Assembly (NCBI GenBank): GCA_905618945.1
Contig: CAJQTF010000011.1
Coordinates: 99,870 to 163,869 of the forward strand
DNA from: an uncultured Methylophilaceae bacterium
GTDB taxonomy: Bacteria; Pseudomonadota; Gammaproteobacteria; Burkholderiales; Methylophilaceae
Length of the DNA stretch: 64,000 nt
Direction: 5' to 3'
The translations under genes and the position numbers were made by a program. Below, piece by piece: positions 12,702 through 24,639 of this stretch. The notes under the pieces are model-generated. The model did no database searches and had not been told where the DNA came from. It was given only the letters and a program-made list of their open reading frames with translations. Every line of letters begins with the position of its first letter. Within the stretch, counting starts at the first letter, position 1.

Positions 12702-14128
12702 TGGGAAAAGTTACAGGATTTTTAGATTTTGCACGACAAAATGAGAGAAATCTTCCAACTGAAGAACGTGTAAAAAATTATAAAGAATTTATTTTGCATT
12801 TGACAGATGAAGAAGCAAAGGTCCAAGGGGCTCGCTGCATGGATTGCGGAATTCCATTTTGTAATAATGGATGTCCAGTAAATAATATCATCCCAGATTG
12901 GAATGATTTAGTTTTTAAGCAGGACTGGGAAGCAGCAATTGATGTACTTCATTCTACAAATAATTTTCCAGAGTTTACTGGGCGTATATGTCCAGCTCCT
13001 TGTGAGGCAGCATGTACCTTAAATATTAATTCAGATCCTGTAGGTATTAAATCAATAGAACATGCAATTATAGATAAAGCTTGGGAAAATAATTGGGTGC
13101 TTCCTCAAATATCAAAAATTAAAACTAAAAAGAAAATAGCTGTTGTTGGATCAGGTCCAGCCGGTCTTGCTGCAGCGCAACAGCTGGCAAGAGTTGGTCA
13201 TGATGTAGAAGTTTATGAAAAAAATGATCGTGTTGGAGGCCTTCTTCGATACGGAATACCAGATTTTAAAATGGAGAAAATTCATATAGATCGAAGAGTT
13301 AATCAAATGGAAGCTGAGGGCGTAAAATTTAAGACAAATCAAAATGTGGGGGAAACTGTTGACCCTGAAAAATTAATAGAAGATTATGATGCGGTTATTT
13401 TAACCGGTGGAGCAGAGTGGCCAAGAGATCTTCCTGTACCAGGACGGGAGTTAGAAGGTGTTCATTTTGCAATGGATTTTTTACCATTTCAAAATAAAAT
13501 CATAGCAGGTGATAAAGTTTCTGACCAAATTAAGGCAACCGGAAAGCATGTCGTGGTTATTGGTGGTGGAGATACTGGGTCCGATTGTGTAGGAACTTCA
13601 AATAGGCACGGTGCTTCTTCAATAACGCAATTTGAATTAATGCCTCAGCCACCGGAGCAAGAAAATAAATCTATGATTTGGCCATATTGGCCATTAAAGA
13701 TGAGAACATCTAGCTCACACGAAGAAGGATGCGATAGAGATTGGTCAATTGCTACCAAATCATTTGTTGGTGAAGATGGAAAAGTTAAAGAATTAATTGG
13801 TGTAAAAGTAGAATGGCGTGATGGAAAAATGCAGGAAATCCCTAATACAGAATTTAAATTAAAAGCAGATTTAGTTTTGTTGGCGATGGGATTTATGGGT
13901 CCACAACAAACAATGCTGGATAAATTCTTAATTGAGAAAGACAAACGAGGCAATGCTAAAGCTTCTACAGAGGGAGATAAGGCTTATTTTACCTCAAGAG
14001 GAAAAGTTTTTGCAGCAGGGGACATGCGCCGTGGCCAATCTCTAGTTGTTTGGGCTATTAGAGAAGGTCGACAATGCGCACGCGCCGTAGATGAGTTCTT
14101 AATGGGCTCTTCAGTTCTTCCAAGATAA
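12701..14128 (+). CDS. gltD: Glutamate synthase small subunit
   Basis: Cys clusters for Fe-[22 protein letters not shown] motif, next to gltB. Confidence 0.97.
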   Translation: MGKVTGFLDFARQNERNLPTEERVKNYKEFILHLTDEEAKVQGARCMDCGIPFCNNGCPVNNIIPDWNDLVFKQDWEAAIDVLHSTNNFPEFTGRICPAPCEAACTLNINSDPVGIKSIEHAIIDKAWENNWVLPQISKIKTKKKIAVVGSGPAGLAAAQQLARVGHDVEVYEKNDRVGGLLRYGIPDFKMEKIHIDRRVNQMEAEGVKFKTNQNVGETVDPEKLIEDYDAVILTGGAEWPRDLPVPGRELEGVHFAMDFLPFQNKIIAGDKVSDQIKATGKHVVVIGGGDTGSDCVGTSNRHGASSITQFELMPQPPEQENKSMIWPYWPLKMRTSSSHEEGCDRDWSIATKSFVGEDGKVKELIGVKVEWRDGKMQEIPNTEFKLKADLVLLAMGFMGPQQTMLDKFLIEKDKRGNAKASTEGDKAYFTSRGKVFAAGDMRRGQSLVVWAIREGRQCARAVDEFLMGSSVLPR

Positions 14129-14143
14129 ACTACTCAACTTAAT

Positions 14144-15211
14144 ATGACCTCTATTATTAATGATGTTTTTTTAAAAACACTTTTAAGAGAAAGAACACCT
14201 TACACTCCAGTTTGGATAATGAGGCAAGCCGGGCGCTATCTCCCAGAATATAGAAAAACTAGAAAGCAAGCAGGAAGTTTTTTAGATCTTTGTAAAAATA
14301 AAGATTTTGCTACTGAGGTAACGATGCAGCCCCTAGAAAGATACCCCAATTTAGATGCAGCAATCTTATTTTCAGATATTTTGACTGTGCCTGACGCAAT
14401 GGGGTTAGGTCTTTATTTCGAAGAAGGTGAAGGCCCAAAATTTAAAAACCCATTACAAGATGAGAAAGCAGTTCAAAAGCTAGACATACCAGATGTTGAA
14501 GAAAAATTATCATATGTTTTTAATGCGGTTAAATCAATCAAGGAAGCCCTTAAAAACAGAGTCCCATTAATTGGATTTTCAGGAAGTCCGTGGACACTCG
14601 CAACTTATATGGTTGAAGGCAAAGGAAGAACAGATTTTTTAAAAATAAAGCAAATGTTATATAGTCGGCCAGATTTGATTAATCATATTCTTAAAATAAA
14701 TACTGAAACTGTAACTAAATATTTAGCCTGTCAAATTGATGCAGGTGCAGATGTAGTTATGATTTTTGATTCATGGGGGGGTGCTTTAGCACATAGCGAA
14801 TATGAAAGTCATTCGTTAAATTATATGAAGGTAATTATTTCAAACTTAAATTTATTAGGTTATCAAGATGTCCCAAAAATTATATTTACAAAAGGCGGCG
14901 GACAGTGGATAGAGGCGCAAGCTAATAGTGGTGCAGATGCTCTCGGCGTTGATTGGCAGACAGACCTCGGCCCTGCTAGAAAACTAGTAAACAATAAAGT
15001 TGCTTTACAGGGAAATCTGGACCCTGCAATTTTGTTATCGAATCCCAAGTCAATTGAAGCAGCAGTTAAAAGAGTTCTTGATGACTATGGTTATGGCGAA
15101 GGACATATTTTTAATTTAGGCCATGGAATTACACAGTTCACGCCACCTGAAAACCTTCAAGCATTATTAGAAACCGTTCGCAATTATAGTGCCAAGTATC
15201 ATCAGGAATAG
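14144..15211 (+). CDS. hemE: Uroporphyrinogen decarboxylase
   Basis: [30 protein letters not shown]. Confidence 0.98.
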   Translation: MTSIINDVFLKTLLRERTPYTPVWIMRQAGRYLPEYRKTRKQAGSFLDLCKNKDFATEVTMQPLERYPNLDAAILFSDILTVPDAMGLGLYFEEGEGPKFKNPLQDEKAVQKLDIPDVEEKLSYVFNAVKSIKEALKNRVPLIGFSGSPWTLATYMVEGKGRTDFLKIKQMLYSRPDLINHILKINTETVTKYLACQIDAGADVVMIFDSWGGALAHSEYESHSLNYMKVIISNLNLLGYQDVPKIIFTKGGGQWIEAQANSGADALGVDWQTDLGPARKLVNNKVALQGNLDPAILLSNPKSIEAAVKRVLDDYGYGEGHIFNLGHGITQFTPPENLQALLETVRNYSAKYHQE

Positions 15212-15212
15212 A

Positions 15213-15956
15213 TTATTTAGAAAAGTTATTTTTTTCAGTAAACTTCCATCTACGAGTTATATTAATAATATCAACATTTTTAAGAATTTCTGCAGGAAAT
15301 CTTGCATAAGGCTCCCCAAGTTTAACAATATTAAGTGCTGCTAGATCGAGTTCTTTATGTCCAGAAGATTTATTAATAAATAAATTTTTAATTGTGCCAT
15401 CTGAGTTAAGTGATACAGTTAATCTAAGTGACCCAAACATACCTAATTCAGATGCTTCTTTGGGATAATTCATTGCACCAATTTTCTCTATTTTTTGCCT
15501 CCATGCATCAAAGTAAAGTTTATAAATATAATCCGTAGTATTGGCTGAAATAGTCCTGACTCTTTGTCGCCCCTTAAGATTATCCCTCTTGGCTAAAAAG
15601 TCTATATTTTTTATTTCAGATAAAATTTTTGATGTATCGATTGATTTACTATTAGATTTTGAATTTTGTTTTTTATATTTGATTATTTTTTGATTGTTAA
15701 TAACAACCTTATTTGTAACATCACTTTGATTATCTATAATAGTTAAAGAGTTCTTCGGAGGCAATTTTTTTTTATTAGATAAGCTTTTTCCGTCTTCAGA
15801 AGGCAACGGCTTAACTAAAGTCACTTGCATATTATCAAAACCATCTTGAATAGTGGATTTAATAATTGAAAAAGAAAAATTTTTTATAATAACAAGGTGA
15901 AGTAAAACTGAAAAAATAATAGCGATTAGTAGGCCATATTTTTGAAAATTATTCAT
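15213..15956 (-). CDS. TonB-family C-terminal domain protein
   Basis: N-terminal TM, charged linker, C-terminal TonB-like GSLRLTVSLNSDGTIKNLFINKSSG. Confidence 0.8.
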   Translation of the reverse strand: MNNFQKYGLLIAIIFSVLLHLVIIKNFSFSIIKSTIQDGFDNMQVTLVKPLPSEDGKSLSNKKKLPPKNSLTIIDNQSDVTNKVVINNQKIIKYKKQNSKSNSKSIDTSKILSEIKNIDFLAKRDNLKGRQRVRTISANTTDYIYKLYFDAWRQKIEKIGAMNYPKEASELGMFGSLRLTVSLNSDGTIKNLFINKSSGHKELDLAALNIVKLGEPYARFPAEILKNVDIINITRRWKFTEKNNFSK

Positions 15957-17310
15957 TTTTTAATAGTTGAATCACTTTATTTTGTAGCCCTGAGAATCCA
16001 CCGTTACTCATAAAAATTATGTTGTCATTAGGCTGACAAGAATCAATAATTTTATTTGCCAATATATCTATATCCTTCATGATAGTTACATTGGGAATAT
16101 TTTTAAATAATATTTTAGGGTCCCATGATAAATTTTTTGAAAAACAGAAAATAATATCTGCCTCCTTTAGGCTTATAAGTAAAGCATCCTTCATTTTTCC
16201 TAATTGCATTGTGTTTGATCTTGGTTCAATTATTGCAACTATTCGATCCGTACCTATTTTACTCCTTAAGCCCTCTAATGTAGTTTTTATAGCTGTTGGA
16301 TGATGAGCAAAATCATCATAAATATTTATCCCTCTAGTGGACTCTAAAAGCTCCATTCTTTTTTTTACATTTTTAAATTTACCCAAAGCGCTGATTGACT
16401 TATCTGAAGGTATGCCGACATGTTTGGATGCAGCAATTGCAGCTAAAGCATTCTGCGCATTATGATGTCCAATTAAATCCCATTTGACGATGCCTTGAGA
16501 TTTTTCTTGAAAGTACACTTCAAATTCATTTTCATTTATTTTTTGATAAGTCCATTTACCCATAGACCCAAAATCTTCAATCTCTGACCAACAGCCTTGC
16601 TCCAATACTTTTTTAAGTGATAAGCTATCATTATTGAAAATAATTTTACCGATGTTTGGAATAGTTCTAATTAAATGATGAAAATGTTTTTCAATATTTT
16701 CAATATTTTCAAAAATATCTGCATGATCAAATTCAAGATTGTTTAAAATTAATGTATTTGGGTGATAGTGAACAAACTTTGATCTTTTATCAAAGAATGC
16801 AGTGTCATACTCGTCTGCCTCAATGACAAAAAAAGTAGAAGAGTTTTTATTACTATTGATTGGTAATCTTGCTGAAACATTAAAGTTATTTGGGATACCA
16901 CCAATCAAAAAACCTGGCGCTAAACCATTAGCTTCTAGAATCCAAGCTAGCATGGCAGTAGTTGAAGTTTTGCCATGTGTTCCAGCTACTGCAAGAACCC
17001 ACTTGTCATGTAAAATATTCTCATAAAGCCATTGAGGTCCTGATTGATATTTAAGCTTTTGATTTAATATTGATTCAATTAAAGGATTACCTCGGGTAAT
17101 AACGTTTCCAATAATAAATATATCTGGTTTTATCTCAACTTGTTTTACATCGTAGCCTTCAGTAATTTTTATGTCTAATTGTTCAAGTTGATTTGACATA
17201 GGCGGGTAAACATTTAGATCGCACCCCGTTACTTTATGTCCTTGGGCTTTTGCTATAGCAGCAATTCCCGCCATAAATGTTCCACATATACCCAGTATAT
17301 GAATATGCAT
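15949..17310 (-). CDS. mpl: UDP-N-acetylmuramate:L-alanyl-gamma-D-glutamyl-meso-diaminopimelate ligase
   Basis: HILGICGTFMAGIA, AGTHGKTSTTAMLAWILE, YDDFAHHPTAI. Confidence 0.95.
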   Translation of the reverse strand: MHIHILGICGTFMAGIAAIAKAQGHKVTGCDLNVYPPMSNQLEQLDIKITEGYDVKQVEIKPDIFIIGNVITRGNPLIESILNQKLKYQSGPQWLYENILHDKWVLAVAGTHGKTSTTAMLAWILEANGLAPGFLIGGIPNNFNVSARLPINSNKNSSTFFVIEADEYDTAFFDKRSKFVHYHPNTLILNNLEFDHADIFENIENIEKHFHHLIRTIPNIGKIIFNNDSLSLKKVLEQGCWSEIEDFGSMGKWTYQKINENEFEVYFQEKSQGIVKWDLIGHHNAQNALAAIAASKHVGIPSDKSISALGKFKNVKKRMELLESTRGINIYDDFAHHPTAIKTTLEGLRSKIGTDRIVAIIEPRSNTMQLGKMKDALLISLKEADIIFCFSKNLSWDPKILFKNIPNVTIMKDIDILANKIIDSCQPNDNIIFMSNGGFSGLQNKVIQLLKNE

Positions 17311-17315
17311 ACTTC

Positions 17316-20300
17316 CTACCTTAAATTAGAAGCTAACCATTTTTTAATCACATCAACAGAAATATCTCTGCGTTTTGCCATATCGTTGACTTGGTCTTCA
17401 TCAATATTTCCAACACTAAAATATTTAGAGTTAGGATGGGAGAAGTAAAAGCCACTTACTGAAGAAGCTGGCAGCATAGCCATACTCTCTGTTAATTCCA
17501 TTCCAATTTCATTTGTTTTTAGTAGCTCAAATATATCTTTTTTTACAGTATGTTCAGGGCAGGCTGGATATCCAGGAGCAGGCCTAATTCCCTCATATTT
17601 CTCTTTTATCATATCTTCTGTTGATATTTCATTAGCAGTTTGGTATCCCCATAAATCCTGTCTTATTCTATCATGCATATATTCAGCAAAAGCTTCAGCC
17701 AATCTGTCAGTAATAGCTTTAATCATAATTGAGCTATAGTCATCTTCCGCTTCTTCAAATATTTTTTCATAAATTTCAGCATTGATACCAGAAGTTACAG
17801 CAAACATTCCAATATAATCTTTTACGCCGGTCGACTTCGGAGCAATATAATCAGACAAGCATTGGTTAGGGTTTAGTGTTCCTTTAATGCTTGGCTTCTC
17901 AGTTTGTTGTCTTAGGCAATAATAGGTAAAAATAGGTTTAGCTCTGTCTTCATTTTCATATATTTCTATATCATCGTTAACCGAGTTTGCAGGGTAAAAA
18001 CCAATCACACCATTTGCTTTTAATTTTTTTTCATTGATTATTTTATTGAGCATTGTTTTAGCTTCAATAAAGAGTTGAGAGGCGCTTTCCCCAACAACTT
18101 TATCTTTAAGGATAGCTGGATACTTACCATGTAAATCCCATGTTTGGAAAAAAGGAGTCCAGTCTATGAATTCAGCAAGTAGTTTGAGATCAATATTCTC
18201 AAAAACTCTACGACCAATGAATTTAGGTTTTTTTGGTTCAAATTTTAGGTGCAGTTTATTTTCTCTAGCAGATTCGAGTGAAATATATTTAGCACCTTTT
18301 TTATTTAGGTGCAGCATCCTAACATTTTCATAATCCTTAGACAGCCCTATAAGATATTCAACTTTTTTTACAGGGTCCATGAGTGATTGCATCATTGAGA
18401 CCGATCGGGAGGCGTCTGGAACATGAATAACTGGCCCTTCATAGCTAGGGGCAATTTTTACGGCTGTGTGGGCTCTGGAGGTTGTCGCTCCACCAATTAA
18501 AAGAGGGACATTATTATTTTTAAAGTATGGATCTCGTTGCATTTCACTTGCAACATGGGTCATCTCCTCAAGTGAAGGAGTTATGAGCCCAGACAGGCCA
18601 ATAATATCTACGTTTTCTTCTTTGGCTTTGGCTAATATTTCTGAACAAGGCACCATAACGCCCATATTAACAACTTCAAAGTTGTTACATTGTAATACGA
18701 CTGAAACAATATTTTTACCTATATCGTGAACATCACCTTTAACAGTTGCAATTAGCATTTTCCCTTTTGGCTTTGCTTTAATGCCAGTTCTTTTTTCTTC
18801 AGCTTCTTTTTCTTTTTCAATAAAAGGGACAAGGTGTGCTACAGCTTGTTTCATTACTCGAGCAGATTTAACTACTTGGGGTAAAAACATTTTCCCTTGG
18901 CCAAACAAATCACCAACTACATTCATGCCGTCCATTAAAGGACCTTCAATTACTTTGATTGGGCGTCCATCTTCTTCTTTCATTATCTTTGATCGTGCTT
19001 CTTCAGTATCTTCAACAATATAATCAGTTACGCCATGAACTAATGCGTACTCAATTCTTTTTTCCACAGGGATTAGGGTTTCTTCATCCCCACGCCAATT
19101 TAACTTAAGTTCTTCTTTTTTGCTTCCCTTTAGAGTCCCTGCTATTTCAATCATTTTTTCAGTAGAATCAGGACTCCTGTTAAGTATTACATCTTCAACT
19201 GCTTTTTTTAGATTATCATCTAAGTCATCGTACAAACCTAACATGCCCGCATTTACAATCCCCATCGTAAGACCTGCTTTTGCTGCATGATATAAAAATA
19301 CGGTATGAATAGCCTCCCGAGCTAAGTCATTTCCTCTAAAGCTAAAACTAACATTGGATACCCCACCTGAAACTTTCGCGTGAGGAAGATTCTCCGTAAT
19401 CCATTTCGTTGCATTGATGAAATCTACAGCATAGTTGTTATGTTCTTCAATTCCAGTTGCGACTGCAAAAATATTTGGGTCAAATATAATATCCTCAGGG
19501 GGGAAGTCTAATTTTGTGATTAGAGTGTCATAGGCTCGCTTACATATTTCTATTTTTCTTTCATATGTATCTGCTTGGCCTTTTTCATCAAACGCCATCA
19601 CAATTACTGCTGCACCATAATTAAGACAAAGTTGTGCTTGTTGAAGAAAGATTGCCTCACCCTCCTTTAATGATATTGAATTTACAACAGATTTACCTTG
19701 TACACATTTTAATCCTGCTTCAATCACTTCCCATTTTGACGAATCAATCATTATTGGAATTCTTGATATATCTGGTTCAGAGGCAATTAAATTGAGAAAG
19801 TGCTTCATTGCACTTAGCGAGTCAAGCATACCTTCATCCATATTAATATCGATGATTTGCGCTCCGCTTTCTACTTGTTGTCTTGCAACAGATACTGCTT
19901 CTTCATATTTTTCATTAATAATCAAATTAGAAAAAGCTTTCGAGCCAGTGACATTAGTTCTTTCGCCTACATTAATGAATAGCGAGTCATCATTAATTAC
20001 TAAAGGCTCTAAACCTGATAATTGCGTATATATTTGTTGGGGCGGAATTTCTCTTGGTTTTAAACCTTTCATTTCATTTGCAATGGCTGCAATATGTGCT
20101 GGCGTAGTTCCACAACAACCACCTGCAATATTTACAAATCCACTATCGGCAAATTCTTTTAGGAGTGAAGACGTATCTTCAGGCTTTTCATCAAAGCCAG
20201 TATCGGACATTGGGTTTGGTAACCCTGCATTTGGGTAGATACAAATATAAGTGTTTGAAATTTTTGATAACTCTTCAGCATAAGGCCGCATTAATGCTGC

Positions 20301-21065
20301 ACCTAAAGCACAATTTAGGCCAATGGTTAAAGGTTTTGCATGGCGAACAGAATTCCAAAATGCACTGACAGTTTGCCCTGATAGTATTCTTCCAGAAGCA
20401 TCTGTAACTGTTCCAGAAATCATAAGAGGAAGGCGGATTGATTGTTCTTCAAAAATAGAATTAATAGCAAAAAGTGCAGCTTTACAATTAAGAGTATCAA
20501 AAACAGTCTCTACTAATAATATGTCAACACCTCCCTTTATTAAGGCTTTTGTTTGTTCTTGATAGCTTGAAACTAACTGGTCAAAGTTGATATTTCGCGC
20601 CCCAGGATCATTAACATCTGGAGATATAGAAGCGGTCTTGGGGGTGGGCCCAATAGCCCCCGCAACAAATCTTGGTTTTTCAGGAGTTGAGAATTTCGCG
20701 GCAGCTGCTTTTGCAAGTTTAGCTGCATTAATATTCATCTCATTTACGAGGTGGGGCATATGATAATCATCCTGTGCAATGGAATTTGCACCAAATGTAT
20801 TTGTCTCGATAATATCAGCACCGGCAGCAAGATAATCTTCATGTATATCTTGGATTATTGTGGGCTGAGTAATATTTAGTAATTCATTATTGCCTTTTAA
20901 AAATATTTCTCTTTGACCTTTAGGGGCAGAAAAGTCTAAAAATTCAGACCCTCTGTAATCCTCTTCGGATAAGTGATGTTGTTGGATCATAGTGCCTGTT
21001 GCACCATCCATCAATAAAATTCTCTCTGCGAGTAATTTCTTAAGAATTTTTTCGGTGGTTACCAA
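17316..21065 (-). CDS. metH: Cobalamin-dependent methionine synthase
   Basis: Full-length four-domain protein: DGATGTMIQ, pterin-binding, B12-binding [11 protein letters not shown], activation domain. Confidence 0.98.
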   Translation of the reverse strand: MVTTEKILKKLLAERILLMDGATGTMIQQHHLSEEDYRGSEFLDFSAPKGQREIFLKGNNELLNITQPTIIQDIHEDYLAAGADIIETNTFGANSIAQDDYHMPHLVNEMNINAAKLAKAAAAKFSTPEKPRFVAGAIGPTPKTASISPDVNDPGARNINFDQLVSSYQEQTKALIKGGVDILLVETVFDTLNCKAALFAINSIFEEQSIRLPLMISGTVTDASGRILSGQTVSAFWNSVRHAKPLTIGLNCALGAALMRPYAEELSKISNTYICIYPNAGLPNPMSDTGFDEKPEDTSSLLKEFADSGFVNIAGGCCGTTPAHIAAIANEMKGLKPREIPPQQIYTQLSGLEPLVINDDSLFINVGERTNVTGSKAFSNLIINEKYEEAVSVARQQVESGAQIIDINMDEGMLDSLSAMKHFLNLIASEPDISRIPIMIDSSKWEVIEAGLKCVQGKSVVNSISLKEGEAIFLQQAQLCLNYGAAVIVMAFDEKGQADTYERKIEICKRAYDTLITKLDFPPEDIIFDPNIFAVATGIEEHNNYAVDFINATKWITENLPHAKVSGGVSNVSFSFRGNDLAREAIHTVFLYHAAKAGLTMGIVNAGMLGLYDDLDDNLKKAVEDVILNRSPDSTEKMIEIAGTLKGSKKEELKLNWRGDEETLIPVEKRIEYALVHGVTDYIVEDTEEARSKIMKEEDGRPIKVIEGPLMDGMNVVGDLFGQGKMFLPQVVKSARVMKQAVAHLVPFIEKEKEAEEKRTGIKAKPKGKMLIATVKGDVHDIGKNIVSVVLQCNNFEVVNMGVMVPCSEILAKAKEENVDIIGLSGLITPSLEEMTHVASEMQRDPYFKNNNVPLLIGGATTSRAHTAVKIAPSYEGPVIHVPDASRSVSMMQSLMDPVKKVEYLIGLSKDYENVRMLHLNKKGAKYISLESARENKLHLKFEPKKPKFIGRRVFENIDLKLLAEFIDWTPFFQTWDLHGKYPAILKDKVVGESASQLFIEAKTMLNKIINEKKLKANGVIGFYPANSVNDDIEIYENEDRAKPIFTYYCLRQQTEKPSIKGTLNPNQCLSDYIAPKSTGVKDYIGMFAVTSGINAEIYEKIFEEAEDDYSSIMIKAITDRLAEAFAEYMHDRIRQDLWGYQTANEISTEDMIKEKYEGIRPAPGYPACPEHTVKKDIFELLKTNEIGMELTESMAMLPASSVSGFYFSHPNSKYFSVGNIDEDQVNDMAKRRDISVDVIKKWLASNLR

Positions 21066-21153
21066 TTTAATAGCCCTATTATAAAATTGATACGAAATTT
21101 TTTAAATATTAGATAAGCCACTGTGCGTTTTTTCCCTAAAACAATGTGGCCAG

Positions 21154-21345
21154 ATGGAATTTGGTTCACCAAACATTCCGCTTCTGACACGGTTAAAATA
21201 TGGCGAACGCAGTTTACAAAATAAATTGCAATCCGAGCCTGGGATTTTTCTTGCAGCGTTCCTCGAATATGGTGATTCTAGTGTAATAGTTAGAACAAAT
21301 CAAGAAATGAAGACAGGTTATGTATGTTTAAAAACATATATTTAA
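21154..21345 (+). CDS. Hypothetical 63-aa protein
   Basis: ATG-initiated ORF filling an otherwise unexplained intergenic gap; no recognised domain and no strong RBS. Confidence 0.35.
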   Translation: MEFGSPNIPLLTRLKYGERSLQNKLQSEPGIFLAAFLEYGDSSVIVRTNQEMKTGYVCLKTYI

Positions 21346-21370
21346 TTTAAAGAATAAGTTTTTAATCTAG

Positions 21371-21607
21371 TTATTTTGATTTGTGTTCTAAGTCTATAAT
21401 TTTTGCTTCTAAAGTTTCTAGTTTGGACCTCGTTCTTTTTAAGACTTCAGTTTGCACATCAAACTCTTCCCTGTTGACCAGGTCCATCTTGGTGAAAGTG
21501 CCCTTTAATAGTGCATTTAAATTATCTTCCATGTCACTTACTGGAGAATCTTTAATTATATTTTTTATTTTATTTGATAAATTTTGTATTTTTTCTTTAT
21601 TAAGCAT
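21371..21607 (-). CDS. ubiK: BMFP-domain accessory factor (UbiK/YqiC family)
   Basis: Short coiled-coil protein with LNALLKGTFTKMDLVNREEFDVQTEVLKRTRSKLETLEAKI pattern. Confidence 0.85.
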   Translation of the reverse strand: MLNKEKIQNLSNKIKNIIKDSPVSDMEDNLNALLKGTFTKMDLVNREEFDVQTEVLKRTRSKLETLEAKIIDLEHKSK

Positions 21608-21720
21608 AAGATTAATCCTTATTAAGCATTGATTCTAACAGGAATTAATACTTTATATCTTAGTAGTATAAATATTTTATTATTCCCCAACATAAAATAT
21701 TTAATTGTTAAATAAAAGTT

Positions 21721-21736
21721 TGGCACGAAAATTGCT
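21721..21736 (+). promoter_or_regulatory. Sigma-54 (RpoN) -24/-12 promoter
   Basis: TGGCACGAAAATTGCT matches TGGCAC-N5-TTGCW exactly; upstream of porin-glnK-amtB. Confidence 0.85.
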
Positions 21737-21767
21737 TTAACTATTATGTAGGAGAAACAAAACGCGT

Positions 21768-21791
21768 ATGAGTTCATACGTTTTAATTTAG
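21768..21791 (+). other. Possible 7-aa leader ORF (MSSYVLI) overlapping a GTATGA-GT-TCATAC inverted repeat
   Basis: Preceded by TAGGAGA; its TAG stop overlaps the next TAGGAGA RBS. Confidence 0.35.
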
Positions 21792-21802
21792 GAGAAGTTG
21801 TA

Positions 21803-22588
21803 ATGAAAGTAGATAAACTAAAGTTTGCAGTGTTAGGAGCACTAATGCTCCCTTTATCTGCAGTTGTAGTTGCTGAGGAAGCTAAGTCAGCTTTTAGTGT
21901 TAGCGGAAACGTTGGGCTATATTCTGATTATATATTCCGAGGGTACACACAAACAAAAAATGACCCAGCTTTACAAGGCGGGTTTGATATAGAACATGAA
22001 AGCGGAGCATATGCTGGTGTTTGGGCATCCAATGTAAATTGGACTACCGAAGGCGGGTATATGGATGATAACAGTATGGAAATAGATGGCTATTTTGGTT
22101 TTGCTGGTGGCTTAGGTGAAACTGGTATTGGATACGATATTGGTGTCTTAAAATTCTATTATCCAGGGACAAACACTACAGCTGGTGCTGGCGGTGCAGA
22201 TACAGATGCAACAGAAGTTTACGCAAGTCTAAGTAAAGACCTTGGTAAGTTTAGCGCAAGTCTGGGTATTTACTATGTAGTTTCTGATGATGCATGGGGC
22301 TTTGCCAATGCAGATGGCAGTAAATACTATACCGCTGATGTAGACGTTCCAATTGGTGAAACACCTTTGACTGCATCAGTGCATTTAGGACGTCAAACAT
22401 TCGAAGGCGTAGGCAATGATCCATATGACTACACAGATTGGAAAGTAAATTTAGAGTATTCAATAAATGATACTTTTGCTCTCGGTGGTTTTTATTCAGA
22501 CACAAACCAGAAAGTCGATAAATGGACAGTTAAGAACGTTTATTTAGGTGACGGTACGGGGGGTGTTTATTTATCTGCAGGATTTTGA
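21803..22588 (+). CDS. TorF family putative porin (Gcw_chp)
   Basis: Signal peptide, SGNVGLYSDYIFRGYTQTKNDPALQGGFDIEHESGAYAGVWASNV, beta-barrel C-terminus. Confidence 0.92.
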   Translation: MKVDKLKFAVLGALMLPLSAVVVAEEAKSAFSVSGNVGLYSDYIFRGYTQTKNDPALQGGFDIEHESGAYAGVWASNVNWTTEGGYMDDNSMEIDGYFGFAGGLGETGIGYDIGVLKFYYPGTNTTAGAGGADTDATEVYASLSKDLGKFSASLGIYYVVSDDAWGFANADGSKYYTADVDVPIGETPLTASVHLGRQTFEGVGNDPYDYTDWKVNLEYSINDTFALGGFYSDTNQKVDKWTVKNVYLGDGTGGVYLSAGF

Positions 22589-22602
22589 TAGGTAATTTTG
22601 TA

Positions 22603-22630
22603 TAGGGAGATTGAAATTCTCCCTTCAATT
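22603..22630 (+). terminator. Intra-operon hairpin/attenuator after the porin gene
   Basis: AGGGAGATTGAAATTCTCCCT stem-loop followed by a T-rich stretch, between porin and glnK. Confidence 0.45.
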
Positions 22631-22645
22631 TTTAAAGTAATTTAG

Positions 22646-22993
<348 letters not shown>

Positions 22994-23002
22994 GAGACTG
23001 AC

Positions 23003-24394
23003 ATGAAAAAATTATTTTCTAAACTTGGGATGGTTGGCTTATTAAGCTTTCTCTTAATTGGGTTTTCACAAGTCGGTATGTCAAATGAAGTATTTGATCT
23101 ATCGAACGGAACAATGCTACTTGCTGATAATCATGCAGAAATAGTACCCGCAGTTGAAGCGGTAGAGCAAGCACCTACTTTAGATACAGGTGATACAGCA
23201 TGGATGATTATTGCAACAATCCTTGTGATTGTGATGGCGATTCCAGGATTAGCATTATTTTATGGGGGCTTAGTTAGATCCAAGAATATGCTTTCGGTCT
23301 TGATGCAAGTCTTTGTTACTTTCTCGTTAATGTCAGTTCTATGGGTTATTTATGGTTACAGTTTGGCATTCACAGAGGGTCCATACAATAATTGGATTGG
23401 TGGTTTGGGAGCAGCATTTTTAGGGGGGGTCTCAGGAGATTCAATTTCCGGAACGATTCCTGAATATGTATTTGTTACTTTCCAGTTAACTTTTGCGGCC
23501 TTAACCCCTGCTCTTATTGTGGGTGGGTTTGCTGAGAGAATTAAGTTTCCCGGCATGCTGGTATTTTTAACACTCTGGCTAACTACTGTTTACCTTCCAA
23601 TTTGCCATATGGTATGGGGGGGCGGGTTAATTAGTTCATGGGGCGCAATTGATTTTGCTGGTGGTACCGTAGTTCATATTAATGCCGGTGTTGCAGCACT
23701 TGTTCTCGCAATCGGTCTTGGTAAGCGACTTGGTTACGGGAAAGAAGTTATGGCTCCACATAATATGCCAATGACTATGATTGGCGCCTCATTACTTTGG
23801 GCTGGCTGGTTTGGTTTTAATGTAGGTAGTGAACTTGCTGCTGATAGCACCGCTGGTTTGGTTATGATTAATACACAAGTTGCAGCTGCAGCAGGGGTAT
23901 TAGGCTGGATAACAATGGAATGGATGGCTCGTGGGAAACCTTCAATGTTAGGGGGTGCTTCAGGAGCAATTTCAGGGTTAGTTGCTATTACTCCTGCGTG
24001 TGCAGTAGTTGGACCAATGGGGGCAATTGCCTTAGGGTTTTTAGCTAGCATGATTGCATATTGGGCTTGTACTAGCCTTAAAAAATCTTTGGGGTACGAT
24101 GATTCACTAGACGTATTTGGTATTCATGGTGTTGCAGGGATAGTAGGTGCAGTTGGGTTAGCGATCCTTATGGCGCCGAAATTTGGCGGTGTTGGGTACG
24201 ATGAAGGTGTAACTATGATGAGTCAGTTCATGGTTCAGGCTAAATCAGTTGGATTTACTATTATCTGGTGCGGTGTAATTAGCTTCATTTTATTTAAAAT
24301 TGTTGATGTCACTGTTGGTCTTCGTGTTTCAGAAGAAGATGAAAGAGCCGGTTTAGATACTACTTCACACGGTGAAACAGCGTACCACTCTTAA
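23003..24394 (+). CDS. amtB: Ammonium transporter
   Basis: Multi-TM protein, DVFGIHGVAGIVGAVG signature. Confidence 0.98.
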   Translation: MKKLFSKLGMVGLLSFLLIGFSQVGMSNEVFDLSNGTMLLADNHAEIVPAVEAVEQAPTLDTGDTAWMIIATILVIVMAIPGLALFYGGLVRSKNMLSVLMQVFVTFSLMSVLWVIYGYSLAFTEGPYNNWIGGLGAAFLGGVSGDSISGTIPEYVFVTFQLTFAALTPALIVGGFAERIKFPGMLVFLTLWLTTVYLPICHMVWGGGLISSWGAIDFAGGTVVHINAGVAALVLAIGLGKRLGYGKEVMAPHNMPMTMIGASLLWAGWFGFNVGSELAADSTAGLVMINTQVAAAAGVLGWITMEWMARGKPSMLGGASGAISGLVAITPACAVVGPMGAIALGFLASMIAYWACTSLKKSLGYDDSLDVFGIHGVAGIVGAVGLAILMAPKFGGVGYDEGVTMMSQFMVQAKSVGFTIIWCGVISFILFKIVDVTVGLRVSEEDERAGLDTTSHGETAYHS

Positions 24395-24425
24395 TTACTT
24401 CCTCCTGTTGTAATTTGAGTAATTT

Positions 24426-24454
24426 AAAAGGCCCATAGAAATGGGCCTTTTTTA
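24426..24454 (+). terminator. Rho-independent terminator after amtB
   Basis: AAAAGGCCCATAGAAATGGGCCTTTTTT. Confidence 0.92.
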
Positions 24455-24639
24455 TATGCTAATATTTTATTTTAAATAATAATAAAGTAGAAATGTAATG
24501 TCTTTTGCTTTGTTAAAAAATATAACTTGTTCCATGGTGTAGAAAAATTAAGTAATCTTAATCATGATTATACTTAGCATAATTTCATAACTTAAGTCGA
24601 TGGATAACAACTGTTTTTAAATTATAGTATGTCTTCTAG

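Noticed and set aside
19792-20238. 148-aa + strand ORF
   Set aside because: Entirely antisense within metH, whose homology is unambiguous.
23734-24051. 105-aa - strand ORF
   Set aside because: Antisense shadow ORF inside amtB with Pro/Ala-rich low-complexity translation.
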